Shown: positions 15,935-24,678, numbered from the stretch's first letter. The stretch: 64,000 bases of DNA from Umezawaea beigongshangensis (GCF_016464305.1 NZ_JAEIOJ010000002.1:124001-188000), one strand, 5' to 3'. Notes: generated by a model from the sequence alone, not told the origin. A program made the numbers and translations.

Positions 15935-16581
15935 CCACCACGACGAGGCTGCCCGCGATCTCCGCGTACCCGATGCCGGTCGCGGCCGAGCTGCCGCCGA
16001 ACCGGATCGACTGGGAGGTGGACCCGGACCGGGCCGTCCTGCTGGTCCACGACATGCAGAACCACTTCGTGCGGGCCTTCCCGTCCGGCGCCAGTCCGCT
16101 GACGGAACTGGTCGACGGCATCGACGCCCTGACCCGGCGCTGCCGGGCCCTCGGCGTGCCCGTGGTGTACTCGGCCCAGCCCGGCGGCCAGTCCCCCGAG
16201 CAGCGGGGGCTCCAGCTCGACATGTGGGGCGCCGGCGTCGGGTCCGGCGGCGACGACGCGGCGATCGTGGACGCGCTCGCACCGCGGGAGGGCGACGTGT
16301 CGCTGGTCAAGTGGCGCTACAACGCCTTCCACCGCACGGAACTGGCCGACCTGCTCGCCGGGTGGGGTCGCGACCAGCTCGTCATCACCGGGATCTACGC
16401 CCACATCGGCTGCCTGATGACCGCGGCGGACGCGTTCATGCGCGACGTCCAGGCCTTCCTGGTGGCGGACGCGGTCGCCGACTTCTCCCGCGAGGAGCAC
16501 GACACCGCGCTGCGCTACGCCGCGGGGAGGTGCGCGCGCGTCACCACCGTCGACACCCTGCTGGACAGCCTGCCGCTCTGA
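15931..16581 (+). CDS. Isochorismatase, stand-alone
   Basis: Hydrolase of 216 residues cleaving pyruvate from isochorismate to give 2,3-dihydro-2,3-dihydroxybenzoate. It matches the isochorismatase half of EntB/DhbB: Asp41 in LVHDMQNHF, Lys127 in LVKWRYNAF, and GIYAHIGCLMTAADAFMRD around residues 154-172. PhzD proteins usually lack that Cys, so the EntB-type reaction is favoured over ADIC hydrolysis. The aryl-carrier domain found in EntB and DhbB is missing, because the protein stops after the hydrolase fold. GTG 15931 overlaps the entC stop by 4 bp. Confidence 0.88.
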   Translation: MTTTTRLPAISAYPMPVAAELPPNRIDWEVDPDRAVLLVHDMQNHFVRAFPSGASPLTELVDGIDALTRRCRALGVPVVYSAQPGGQSPEQRGLQLDMWGAGVGSGGDDAAIVDALAPREGDVSLVKWRYNAFHRTELADLLAGWGRDQLVITGIYAHIGCLMTAADAFMRDVQAFLVADAVADFSREEHDTALRYAAGRCARVTTVDTLLDSLPL

Positions 16582-16610
16582 CGAGCACGTTCCCCCGGAG
16601 AACTCCCACC

Positions 16611-19595
16611 ATGACGAACACCGACACGCCCTCCCCCGCGCCGCTGGCCGATCTGGTCCGGGAGGCCGCCGCCGCACGGCCCGACGCCGTCGCGGTGGAG
16701 GCGCCGGACCGCACGCTCACCTACCGCGAACTCGTCGACGCCGCCGACCGCCTCGCCGCCGGGCTCCGCGCCACGGGAGCCACCACGGTCGCCGTGACCG
16801 GGCCGCGCGGCACGGGGCTGGTGGTCGCGGTCCTGGCCGTCCTGGCGGCTCCGCTGCGGGTCGTTCCGGTCGATCCCGAGCTGCCGGTGTCCCGCCGCGA
16901 GCTGATGCTCCAGCGGACGGGGGCCGGTCTCGTCCTCAGCTCGGACGAGGCGTCCGCCCCCGCGATCGGCGGGGTCCCGGTGGTCCGGGTGTCCAGCGCG
17001 GGCGACGCGGTCGACGCGCTGCCCGACGTCGACCGGGGCGGTCCGGCGGCCGCGGGCTCCTACGTCTTCTTCACCTCGGGCACGACCGGCACGCCGAAGG
17101 CCGTCGTCGGCGTGCAGTCCGCCGTGGCCCACTTCGCCCGCTGGCAGCGCGACCGGTTCGCCATCGCGCCGGGCGACCGCTTCGCCCAGCTCACCGGCAT
17201 CTCCTTCGACGTCGTCCTGCGCGACCTGTTCACGCCGCTGTGCGCGGGGGCCGCGGTCTGCGTCCCGCCCGCCGACGCCGCGGTCCGCGCCGGAGGAGTT
17301 CCGTCGTGGCTGCGCGCCGCGGGCATCACGGTCCTGCACACGGTCCCCGGCCTCGCCACCCGCTGGCTCGCGACGGCCGAGCCCGCGACCGGGCCGGGGA
17401 CGCTGCGGCTGACGTTCTTCGCGGGCGAGCCGCTGACCGGCACGACCGTCACCGGCTGGCGCGAGCGGTTCCGCGGCACCCGCGTCGTCAACCTCTACGG
17501 CCCGACGGAGACGACGCTCGCCAAGTTCTGCCACGAGATCGACGTCCCGGTTCCCGGAGTCCAGCCGGTGGGCCGCCCGCTGCCCGAGACCGACGTCCGG
17601 ATCGTGGACGAGGAGGTGTGGATCCGGACCCCGCACCGCACCGAGGGCTACCTGGACGACCCCGGCGAGACGGCGCGTCGGTTCGTCCACGACGACGGCG
17701 TCTGGTACCGCACCGGCGACCTGGGCTCCCTGGACGAGGACGGCCTGCTGCACCTGCGCGGTCGCCGGGACTTCCAGGTGAAGGTGAACGGCAACCGGGT
17801 GGAGCTGGAGGGGCTGACCGCGCTGCTGTGCGCCTGCCCCGGCGTGCGCGAGGGCGTGGTGACCGCCCGGACGCGGCCCGACGGCGCGACGTACCTGGCG
17901 GCGTACTGCGTGACCGGATCGTCCGAGGCCGACCTGCGCGCCCGGCTGAGCGAGCAGCTTCCGGCCGCGCAGGTGCCGTCGGTGTTCGTGCGGCTCGACG
18001 CGCTTCCCCTGGGGGCCAACGGCAAGGTCGACCGCGCGGCGCTGCCGGACCCCCTCGGCGCGGCGGCGCGACCGCGGGACCGGGAGGCCCTGGACCCCGT
18101 CGACGGCGCGGTGCTCGACGCCTTCGAGGCCGTGCTGGGCTCCGCCGGGGAGGGCGCGGACTTCTTCGCGCTCGGCGGGACCTCGCTCGACGCGGCCGAG
18201 CTGAGCGTCCGGCTGCTCGCCGCCACCGGGCGGCGCGTCGAGATGTGCGAGATCTACGAGCTGCGCACTCCCGCGAGGCTGGCGGACGCCGTCCGCGGTC
18301 GCGCGCCCGACGAGCAGCGGCCGATCCTGCGGCGTCCGCCGGTCGCGACCACGGGACTGTCCCCGCAGCAGCGCCGGTACCGCAACGTCTTCTTGCCGGA
18401 GGGCAACCGCACCTGGGCCAACATGCCCGCGCTGTTCCCGCTGCCCGACGGTGCGGACGCGCCGGACGTGCGGCGGGCGCTGGCCGTCGTGGTGGACCGG
18501 CACGACAGCCTCCGGGCCTGGTTCTCCGGCGACGTCCAGCACTTCGCCGACAGCGTGCCGATCGCGGTGGAGACGGTCGACCTGAGCCACCTGTCCGAGG
18601 AGCACCGCGCCGCCCGCGTCGAGGAGCTGCGGATCGCCGAGGCGAACACGCCCGTCCCGGTGGACGCCCCGCCGCTGTTCCGGGCGAGCCTCCTGCGGCT
18701 CGGCGGAGGGCGTTCGACGCTGCTGTGGAACGTGCACCACCTGGTGTCCGACGGCGTCAGCCAGCAGCTGCTCCGCCGGGAGCTCCTGACGCTGCTGGGC
18801 GGAGGACGCCGGGAGGACCTGCCGGAGCTGCCCATCTCCTACCGCGACTACATCGCCTGGCGTGCCGAGAACGGCGAGGAGGCGGTCGCCGCGCAGCGCG
18901 CGTACTGGCGGGAGGTCTTCGCGGGCGGCTACGAGCGTCCGCTGCTGCCCGTGCGGCACGACGTCGCGGAACCGGCCAGGGGCATCGCCCACCAGTTCCC
19001 CGTGGACGAGGAGCTGAGCGCCCGCGTGGAGCGGTTCAGCCGGGCGCACGGGACCACGGGCTTCTCCGTCTACTTCGCCGTCTACTTCCTCCTGGTGCAC
19101 GAGCTGTTCGAGCGCGAGGACCTGGTGGTGTGCACCCCGGCGGCCGGGCGCACCCGGCCGGAGTTCCTGCACCTGATCGGGAACTTCATCTCCCTGGTCG
19201 CCGTCCGGCACCGCCTCGGCGAGGAGGACTCCTTCCCCGACCTCGTGCGCACGCTCCAGCACCGCACGATCCGGGCCATCGAGAACCAGGACTACCAGTA
19301 CGACCAGGTGATGGCGGACGTCGGCGCGGCGCCGGACGACGACCGCTTCCCGCTCAACCCGATCGCGATCTCGCTGACGGACCTGCCGCCGGAGGAGGCG
19401 GCGGCCCTGCGGCGGCCCGGTCACCGGGACCTGGGGTGCGACGTGAAGTTCGACCTGCTGGGCTACGTGCGCCGCGCGGGTGGCGCGGTGGCCTTCGACC
19501 TGCACACCCGCAGCGGGCTGATGGACCGGGCGCGGCTGCTGGAGCTGGAGAAGACCTACCTCGACCTGCTGCGCACCCACGTGGGAGAGGCGTGA
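16611..19595 (+). CDS. NRPS with A-T-C domain order
   Basis: Non-ribosomal peptide synthetase, 994 residues. Adenylation domain: A3 FFTSGTTGTPK about residue 150, A5 NLYGPTETT about 295, A7 YRTGDLG, A8 GRRDFQVKVNGNRVE, A10 NGKVDR about 471. Carrier domain: FFALGGTSLDAAEL, with phosphopantetheine Ser525. Condensation domain: HHLVSDGVS at His709-710, ending at the C-terminus. There is no upstream C domain and no thioesterase. My hand reading of the specificity residues is D-V-R-H-F-A-L-L-A-K. Asp at position 235 implies an alpha-amino acid rather than an aryl acid, but I do not recognise the code. The terminal C domain probably joins the loaded aminoacyl group to a small free acceptor. No MbtH gene is seen in the window. 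ATG 16611 has GGAG 11-14 nt upstream. Confidence 0.9.
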   Translation: MTNTDTPSPAPLADLVREAAAARPDAVAVEAPDRTLTYRELVDAADRLAAGLRATGATTVAVTGPRGTGLVVAVLAVLAAPLRVVPVDPELPVSRRELMLQRTGAGLVLSSDEASAPAIGGVPVVRVSSAGDAVDALPDVDRGGPAAAGSYVFFTSGTTGTPKAVVGVQSAVAHFARWQRDRFAIAPGDRFAQLTGISFDVVLRDLFTPLCAGAAVCVPPADAAVRAGGVPSWLRAAGITVLHTVPGLATRWLATAEPATGPGTLRLTFFAGEPLTGTTVTGWRERFRGTRVVNLYGPTETTLAKFCHEIDVPVPGVQPVGRPLPETDVRIVDEEVWIRTPHRTEGYLDDPGETARRFVHDDGVWYRTGDLGSLDEDGLLHLRGRRDFQVKVNGNRVELEGLTALLCACPGVREGVVTARTRPDGATYLAAYCVTGSSEADLRARLSEQLPAAQVPSVFVRLDALPLGANGKVDRAALPDPLGAAARPRDREALDPVDGAVLDAFEAVLGSAGEGADFFALGGTSLDAAELSVRLLAATGRRVEMCEIYELRTPARLADAVRGRAPDEQRPILRRPPVATTGLSPQQRRYRNVFLPEGNRTWANMPALFPLPDGADAPDVRRALAVVVDRHDSLRAWFSGDVQHFADSVPIAVETVDLSHLSEEHRAARVEELRIAEANTPVPVDAPPLFRASLLRLGGGRSTLLWNVHHLVSDGVSQQLLRRELLTLLGGGRREDLPELPISYRDYIAWRAENGEEAVAAQRAYWREVFAGGYERPLLPVRHDVAEPARGIAHQFPVDEELSARVERFSRAHGTTGFSVYFAVYFLLVHELFEREDLVVCTPAAGRTRPEFLHLIGNFISLVAVRHRLGEEDSFPDLVRTLQHRTIRAIENQDYQYDQVMADVGAAPDDDRFPLNPIAISLTDLPPEEAAALRRPGHRDLGCDVKFDLLGYVRRAGGAVAFDLHTRSGLMDRARLLELEKTYLDLLRTHVGEA

Positions 19596-21025
19596 GCTCC
19601 GCGCCGGCGGAGCTGGGAGTCCGGCAGCGGCGGCTGGTCCTGCTCGTCTGCTGCGCCGGGCTGTTCGTGGTCAGCCTGGACAACACCGTCCTCAACGTGG
19701 CCCTGCCGTCCCTGCGCGAGGACCTGAACGCCTCCGTCTCGGGCGTGCAGTGGGCGGTCGACGCCTACACCGTCGTGCTGGCCTCGCTGCTGCTGCTCGC
19801 CGGTTCGACCGCCGACCGGATCGGCCGGCGGCGGGTGTTCCAGACCGGGCTGACGCTGTTCACCCTGGGGTCGGCGCTGTGCAGCCTCGCGCCCTCGCTG
19901 CCCTGGCTCGTGGCGGCCCGGATCTTCCAGGCGGTCGGGGGCGCGATGCTCAACCCGGTGGCGATGTCCATCGTCACCAACACCTTCCCCGAACCGCGCG
20001 AGCGCGCTCGCGCGATCGGCTGGTGGAGCGCGGTCGCGGGCATCAGCATGACGACGGGGCCGATCATCGGCGGCGTGCTGGTGGAGACCGTCGGCTGGCG
20101 GTCGATCTTCTGGGTGAACGTCCCGATCGGGGTGGCGGCGCTGCTGCTGGCCGCCCGGCACGTGCCCGAGTCCAGGGCGGCCAGGCCGCGCCGGGCCGAT
20201 CCGGTCGGGCAGGTGCTGGTCGTCGCGCTGCTCGCCTCGGTGGTCTGGGCCGTCATCGAGGCGCCGGTGGCGGGCCCGGCCTCGCCGGAGATCGTCGCGG
20301 CCGTCGTGGTGGCGGTGGCCGCCCTGATCGGGCTGCTGGTGCACGAGCCGCGGCGGCGCGAACCGCTGATCGAGACGCGCCTGTTCCGCAGCGCGCCCTT
20401 CAGCGGCGCGGTGATCACCGCGATCTGCTCCTTCACCGCGCTCGGCGGCTTCCTGTTCGCCACCACCCTGCACCTGCAGGGCGAGCGGGGCCTGTCCCCG
20501 TTGCAGGCCGGGCTCCACCTGGTGCCGATGGCGTCGATGGGCCTGGTGGCCGCGCCGCTGTCCGGGCGGCTGCTCGCCGCCCGCGGTCCCCGGCTGCCGC
20601 TGCTGATCGCCGGAGCCGGGCTCACCTCGGGCGGTGCGCTGCTGGCCGTGAGCCACGCCCGGCCGGGCGAGTTCTTCCTGCACCTCGCGTTCGTCCTGTT
20701 CGGCATCGGCTTCGGCTTCGTGAACCCGCCGATCACCAACGCGGCCGTGTCCGGTCTGCCGCGCTCGCGAGCCGGGGAGGCCGCCGCCGTCGCCGCGACG
20801 AGCCGCCAGGTCGGCTCCGCGCTGGGCGTCGCGGTGATCGGCGCGCTGATCGCGGCGGGACTGGGCGCGGCGGCCTGGTGGGTGATCGCCGGGTGCGGCG
20901 CGGTCGTCCTGCTGCTCGCCGGGGTGACCACCGGGCAGCGGGCCGCGGCCAGCGCCGCGCGCACCGCCGACCTGCTGCTCGCGGACGAGCGGCGGAACGC
21001 CGACCGTCCGCTCAGGACCGGGTGA
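19592..21025 (+). CDS. DHA2-family MFS exporter of the NRPS operon
   Basis: Fourteen-helix drug:H+ antiporter type, 477 residues. The first helix is followed by SLDNTVLNVALPSL (motif D1 of the DHA2 group). Motif A is ADRIGRRRVF, and motif C is TGPIIGGVLVETVGWRSIFWVNVP at about residue 150 (only part of it needed for the call). GTG 19592 overlaps the NRPS stop by 4 bp, so export is part of the operon function and this is the likely efflux and self-protection pump for the product. Its last 14 bp overlap the end of the convergent deacetylase gene. Confidence 0.92.
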   Translation: MSSAPAELGVRQRRLVLLVCCAGLFVVSLDNTVLNVALPSLREDLNASVSGVQWAVDAYTVVLASLLLLAGSTADRIGRRRVFQTGLTLFTLGSALCSLAPSLPWLVAARIFQAVGGAMLNPVAMSIVTNTFPEPRERARAIGWWSAVAGISMTTGPIIGGVLVETVGWRSIFWVNVPIGVAALLLAARHVPESRAARPRRADPVGQVLVVALLASVVWAVIEAPVAGPASPEIVAAVVVAVAALIGLLVHEPRRREPLIETRLFRSAPFSGAVITAICSFTALGGFLFATTLHLQGERGLSPLQAGLHLVPMASMGLVAAPLSGRLLAARGPRLPLLIAGAGLTSGGALLAVSHARPGEFFLHLAFVLFGIGFGFVNPPITNAAVSGLPRSRAGEAAAVAATSRQVGSALGVAVIGALIAAGLGAAAWWVIAGCGAVVLLLAGVTTGQRAAASAARTADLLLADERRNADRPLRTG

Positions 21026-21878
21026 CCCGCGTGCGCAGGTAGTGCTCGGCGATCTCGTCGCTGGTGGTCAGCCAGGCGTCGGGTTGCGCGGCGAGGAACT
21101 CCAGCGCCTGGTCCAGGTACCGGTGCCGGAACGGCTGACCGATCACGAACGGGTGCAGGGCCAGCGCCATCACCCGGCCGCTGTGCTCCGAGTCGGCGCG
21201 CAGCTGCTCGTACTGGTCCTGGACGATGCGGACGAACTCGGGTCCGGTGGTCCCCCTGCCGAACAGCACGAGGTCGTTGAGCTCGACCGAGTAGGGGACG
21301 CTGATCATGCCGGGCACGGTCAACGGGTAGGGCTGGTCGTCGTTGGTCCAGTCCAGCAGGTAGCTCAGGCCGAGTTCGGCCAGCAGCGCCGGGGTGTTGA
21401 ACGTCTCGGTCAGCCCCGGCCCCATCCAGCCGCGCGGCCGCTGACCGGTGGCCGCCTCGATGGTCTCGACGACGTCGGTGAGGAAGCGGCGCTCCTCGTC
21501 GAGGGTCATGTCCGTCTGGAGGATCGAGTTGGTCCGCCCGTGCGCGAGCCACGCCCAGTCCCGGCTGCGGCCGGCCTCGACGATCTGCGGGTGGTGCTCG
21601 GCGACCGCGGAGTTCAGCAGCACGCTGGCCCGGATGCCGTGCCGGTCCAGGCTCTCCATCGTGCGCCAGATGCCGACCCTGGCCCCGTAGTCGCGCCAGC
21701 CCGCGTTGAGCGCGTCGGGGACCAGGTCCGCCGTGCCGGGCCAGATGCTGGTGGACGGGCGGTCGATCAGGAAGTGCTCGACGTTGAGCCCGACGTAGAC
21801 CGCGACCGGGGCGCCGCCCGGCCAGCTGATCGGCGGACGCTCGGGAACGGGGCTGTAGTGGAAGAGTGCGTTCGTCAC
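21012..21878 (-). CDS. Polysaccharide deacetylase-like (NodB-fold) hydrolase
   Basis: Metal-dependent amidohydrolase fold of 288 residues. Family signs are VAVYVGLNVEHFLID near the start, GVRVGIWRTMESLDRHGIRASVLLNSAVAEHHP-type helices (seen here as GIWRTMESLDRHG), RGWMGPGLTETFNT, and ALHPFVIGQPFRHRYLD with the conserved His. The usual HS-x-TH metal motif appears altered to AHGRTNS, as in the PuuE/allantoinase-like branch, so the substrate may be a small amide rather than a glycan. No signal peptide, so it is cytosolic. GTG 21878 is chosen because the fold starts there and the MerR operator lies just upstream; the frame extends to 22127 across the MerR gene. Divergent from merR. Confidence 0.75.
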   Translation of the reverse strand: MTNALFHYSPVPERPPISWPGGAPVAVYVGLNVEHFLIDRPSTSIWPGTADLVPDALNAGWRDYGARVGIWRTMESLDRHGIRASVLLNSAVAEHHPQIVEAGRSRDWAWLAHGRTNSILQTDMTLDEERRFLTDVVETIEAATGQRPRGWMGPGLTETFNTPALLAELGLSYLLDWTNDDQPYPLTVPGMISVPYSVELNDLVLFGRGTTGPEFVRIVQDQYEQLRADSEHSGRVMALALHPFVIGQPFRHRYLDQALEFLAAQPDAWLTTSDEIAEHYLRTRVTRS

Positions 21879-21894
21879 GCCGGTACGGTAGGAG

Positions 21895-21910
21895 CTGACA
21901 CCCGTGTCAG
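21895..21910. promoter_or_regulatory. Perfect MerR-type operator palindrome
   Basis: CTGACAC (21895-21901) and GTGTCAG (21904-21910) are perfect 7-bp arms separated by CC. The palindrome sits in the 57-bp gap between the divergent deacetylase and merR genes, exactly where a MerR dimer binds between -35 and -10 elements. Confidence 0.7.
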
Positions 21911-21935
21911 GTTCAAGCCGGAATCGGAGGTCGGG

Positions 21936-22307
21936 ATGCGGATCGGTGAGCTCGCCCGGCGCACCGGGGTGAGCGAGCGGTCGCTGCGCTACTACGAGCA
22001 GCAGGGGCTGCTGTCCGCCGAGCGCACGCCCGGTGGCCAGCGCGAGTACCACGAGCGGGCGGTCGACCGGGTCGTCCGCATCCAGGAGCTGTTCGCCGCG
22101 GGGCTGCACAGCAAGAAGATCGCGCAACTCCTCCCCTGCATGCGCGACACCGACGGTGGCCCCTCCCCGGTCGCCACGCCGCGACTGGTCGCCGAGCTCG
22201 CCGCGGAGCGGGACCGCATCGACCGGACGGTCGCGGGCCTGCTCAACTCCCGCGACGTGCTCGACGAGGTGATCGGCGCGGCCTCGGAGCCGACCGGGCC
22301 CCGCTGA
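21936..22307 (+). CDS. MerR-family regulator
   Basis: Short regulator of 123 residues. The winged helix is at the N-terminus (MRIGELARRTGVSERSLRYYEQQGLL, then the wing with REYHERAVDRV), followed by a dimerisation coiled coil (LVAELAAERDRIDRTVAGLLNSRDVLDEVI). The effector region is minimal, with a single Cys in LLPCMRDTDGG, so thiol or metal sensing by a Cys pair is unlikely. ATG 21936 follows CGGAGG. It probably controls the divergent deacetylase through the palindrome at 21895-21910. Its stop is 7 bp from the end of the convergent phospholipase gene. Confidence 0.9.
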   Translation: MRIGELARRTGVSERSLRYYEQQGLLSAERTPGGQREYHERAVDRVVRIQELFAAGLHSKKIAQLLPCMRDTDGGPSPVATPRLVAELAAERDRIDRTVAGLLNSRDVLDEVIGAASEPTGPR

Positions 22308-22314
22308 GACCGGC

Positions 22315-24354
22315 TCAGGCCGTCACGCCCGGCCGGCCGTCCTCGACGCGGCCCGTCAGGCGGCGGCGGAAGTCCGGGGCGGTCACCTCCAGGTCGTACC
22401 AGCCGCGGTCGGTCGCCCAGTCCAGAGAACGGCTCCGGCCACCGCGCAGGACGACCTTCGTGCTCCGGCGGCCGTAGCGCAGCGCGGTGACCTCCAGGGT
22501 GACGGTGGCGCGGCCGTGGTTGACCAGTTCGAGGGTCGTGCCGCGGAGCACGACGTCCACGGCCGGGCCGGTCGCGGTGCCGGACAGCTCGTACCAGAAC
22601 CGGTTCGGACCCTGCACCGCCAGTTCGTACGCCCCGCCGACCGGCACCCGGACCGCGGTGCGCGCGCCCGCGTCCACGTGCAGCGGCTCCGGCAGCTCAC
22701 CGCGGTACGGGTAGACCGCGAAGTGGCAGTTCCCGCCCAGCGTCAGCGCCAGTTCCCCGTCCGACAGCAGGGCGGACGCCCACGGCCGGTAGGGCAGCGC
22801 TCGCGCGGGCCTGCGGCCCGGCTCCTGCTCCGGCAGCGCCTGCGTCTCGGGAGGGGTCGGTCGCCAGCGCGAGATCGGCGCGGGCACCGCCCCCGGCTGG
22901 TTCAGCTCCGGCGCCCGCCGGGCGCCGGAGAAGTCGAACGCCGAGGTCAGGTCGCCGCACACGGTCCGGCGCCACTCGCTGATGTTCGGCTCGCGAACGC
23001 CGGTCCACCGCTCCAGGAACCGGATCACCGACGTGTGGTCCGCGACCTCCGAGCAGACGTTCCCGCCCACGGTCCACGGCGACACGACGGTCATCGGCAC
23101 GCGCGGCCCGAGCCCCATCGGCTTGCCGTCGTACCACTCGGCCGCGGCCGCGGCGGGCGGCACGGGTGCCGGCACGTGGTCGAAGTACCCGTCGTTCTCG
23201 TCGAAGTTGATGAACAGCGCGGTCTTCGACCAGGTCTCCCGGTCCGACGCGATGGCGTCCAGCACCTGGTGGACGAGGTTCGCGCTGCCCACCGGCGTCG
23301 ACGCGCCGGGGTGCTCGGACAGCGCCGCGGTCGGCACGAGCCAGCTCACCCGCGGCAGCCGCCGCGCGGCGATGTCCGCCCTCAGCCGCGCCACCAGCGT
23401 GTCCGGCTCGCTGCGGTACGCGCCGCGGTCGAACAGCGTCCGCTCGGACGGCGTCAGCGCCGCGCGCCCGGCGGCGAACTGCGCCAGCGCCGCGGCCCGG
23501 TCGGTCGCCGACATGCCGGACAGCGCGTCGTAGAACTCCTCGGTGGTCCGGAAAGGACGCTCCACGTGCGACAGGATCTTCCGGCCGATCCGCTTGAACG
23601 GCAGGAAGTACTCGACGGCGTTGTCCGTGAAGTTGTCCCACTCCTGGTAGATCTGCCACGACACGCCCGCCGCCTGCAAGCGCTCCGGGTAGGTGGTCCA
23701 GTCGTACCCGGCGTGGTCGTAGGAGTACGCGGCGTTGGTGACCGCCCGCGCCGTCGAACCGGGCTCGTGGCCGGTGGTGCCCGACCACAGGAAGTTCCGG
23801 TTCGGGTTCGTCGACCCGTGGACGCTGCAGTGGTAGGCGTCGAGCAGGGTGAACGTCTCCGCCAGCTCGTACTGCAGCGGGATGTCCTGCCGCTCGTAGT
23901 GGGTCATGGTGGCGCCGCTCTTGGCCGGCACCCACCCGTTGTTCCAGCCGCGCGCCCACGCCGCGCTCGCGTCGGTCCACCCGTGCGGCAGGTCGCCGAG
24001 GTACTGGACGTCGGAGCTGGGCCGGTCGGCGAGTTCGGCGGCCCTCCGCACGGAGAACGGCAGCACCTCGGCCGCGCCGGCCGGCTGCCGGAACACCGAC
24101 CGGCCGTCGGGCTGGCGCAGCGGGTCGTGGTCGCCGAAGCCGCGGACACCGCGCAGCGTCCCGTAGTAGTGGTCGAAGGAGCGGTTCTCCTGCATCAGCA
24201 CGACGACGTGCTCGATCGCCTGCAGACCGCCGGGGCGGACCGGCGTCGAGGCGATGGCCTCGTGCAGCGACGCGGGCAGCAGCGAGCCGGCCGCGGCCGC
24301 GCCACCGGTGGCGGCAGCGGCGGACAGGAGCCGGCGACGCGAGATCTCGACCAT
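22315..24354 (-). CDS. plcC: Secreted phospholipase C, bacterial acid-phosphatase superfamily
   Basis: Non-haemolytic type phospholipase C of 679 residues, exported folded by the Tat system. EISRRRLLSAAAATGGAAAAG is the twin-arginine signal, cleaved near ALHEAIAS. The catalytic domain starts with IEHVVVLMQENRSFDHYYGTL, with the metal-binding EN and the Asp/His cluster, and includes SVHGSTNPNRNFLWSG and FINFDENDGYFDHVPAP, then VPMTVVSPWT. Two C-terminal beta domains of the PLC-C type follow (from about residue 500). ATG 24354 is preferred over the frame opening at 24414 because it gives a compact Tat n-region. Phosphate scavenging is the usual role in actinomycetes, but I see no clear PHO box. 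Confidence 0.92.
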   Translation of the reverse strand: MVEISRRRLLSAAAATGGAAAAGSLLPASLHEAIASTPVRPGGLQAIEHVVVLMQENRSFDHYYGTLRGVRGFGDHDPLRQPDGRSVFRQPAGAAEVLPFSVRRAAELADRPSSDVQYLGDLPHGWTDASAAWARGWNNGWVPAKSGATMTHYERQDIPLQYELAETFTLLDAYHCSVHGSTNPNRNFLWSGTTGHEPGSTARAVTNAAYSYDHAGYDWTTYPERLQAAGVSWQIYQEWDNFTDNAVEYFLPFKRIGRKILSHVERPFRTTEEFYDALSGMSATDRAAALAQFAAGRAALTPSERTLFDRGAYRSEPDTLVARLRADIAARRLPRVSWLVPTAALSEHPGASTPVGSANLVHQVLDAIASDRETWSKTALFINFDENDGYFDHVPAPVPPAAAAAEWYDGKPMGLGPRVPMTVVSPWTVGGNVCSEVADHTSVIRFLERWTGVREPNISEWRRTVCGDLTSAFDFSGARRAPELNQPGAVPAPISRWRPTPPETQALPEQEPGRRPARALPYRPWASALLSDGELALTLGGNCHFAVYPYRGELPEPLHVDAGARTAVRVPVGGAYELAVQGPNRFWYELSGTATGPAVDVVLRGTTLELVNHGRATVTLEVTALRYGRRSTKVVLRGGRSRSLDWATDRGWYDLEVTAPDFRRRLTGRVEDGRPGVTA

Positions 24355-24429
24355 GGCGAGATCCTGGACGAGCCGGTTGAACACCGGATGTCGGGAGGTG
24401 GCCCGGCGGCGCAACAGTTGCCGCCGGAC

Positions 24430-24592
24430 CGGCGGCCCGGTGGACGCAGACCTCGTGGAGCCGCGTGGACACGCCGGTGGCGGCCTCGACGGTGAGTTCC
24501 GCGCAGCCGACGTCGTTCAGCTCGGCCCGGGCCGCGCCGAGGACGACCTGCTCCAGGGGGGCGCCGCGGCGGCGGGACCTCGTCTCGCTCAC
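24430..24592 (-). pseudogene. N-terminal remnant of a TetR-family regulator
   Basis: From GTG 24592 the minus strand reads VSETRSRRRGAPLEQVVLGA, then ARAELNDVGCAELTVEA. That is the opening helix and first HTH helix of a TetR protein (compare the common pattern RRRGAPLE-x-x-V-L-x-A-A-x-x-E-L-x-E-V-G-Y-x-x-L-T-V-E). After about 45 codons the match dissolves into arginine/proline-rich sequence, and the recognition helix and ligand domain are missing. It lies immediately upstream of, and divergent from, the ABC exporter pair, where a cognate regulator would be expected. The rest of the 24355-24678 gap holds only the start region of the exporter operon. Confidence 0.5.
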
Positions 24593-24678
24593 CGTGTCCC
24601 TTCGAGCACGTTGCGCTTCTGGCCGGGGAACCCTACGTTGCCGCACGAGATACGTCGCGTTTCTTCTGGGGGACGTCG

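Noticed and set aside
15931-16581. PhzD-type enzyme for phenazine synthesis
   Set aside because: The YAHIGC segment and partner EntC (not PhzE) fit isochorismatase. No other phz genes are present.
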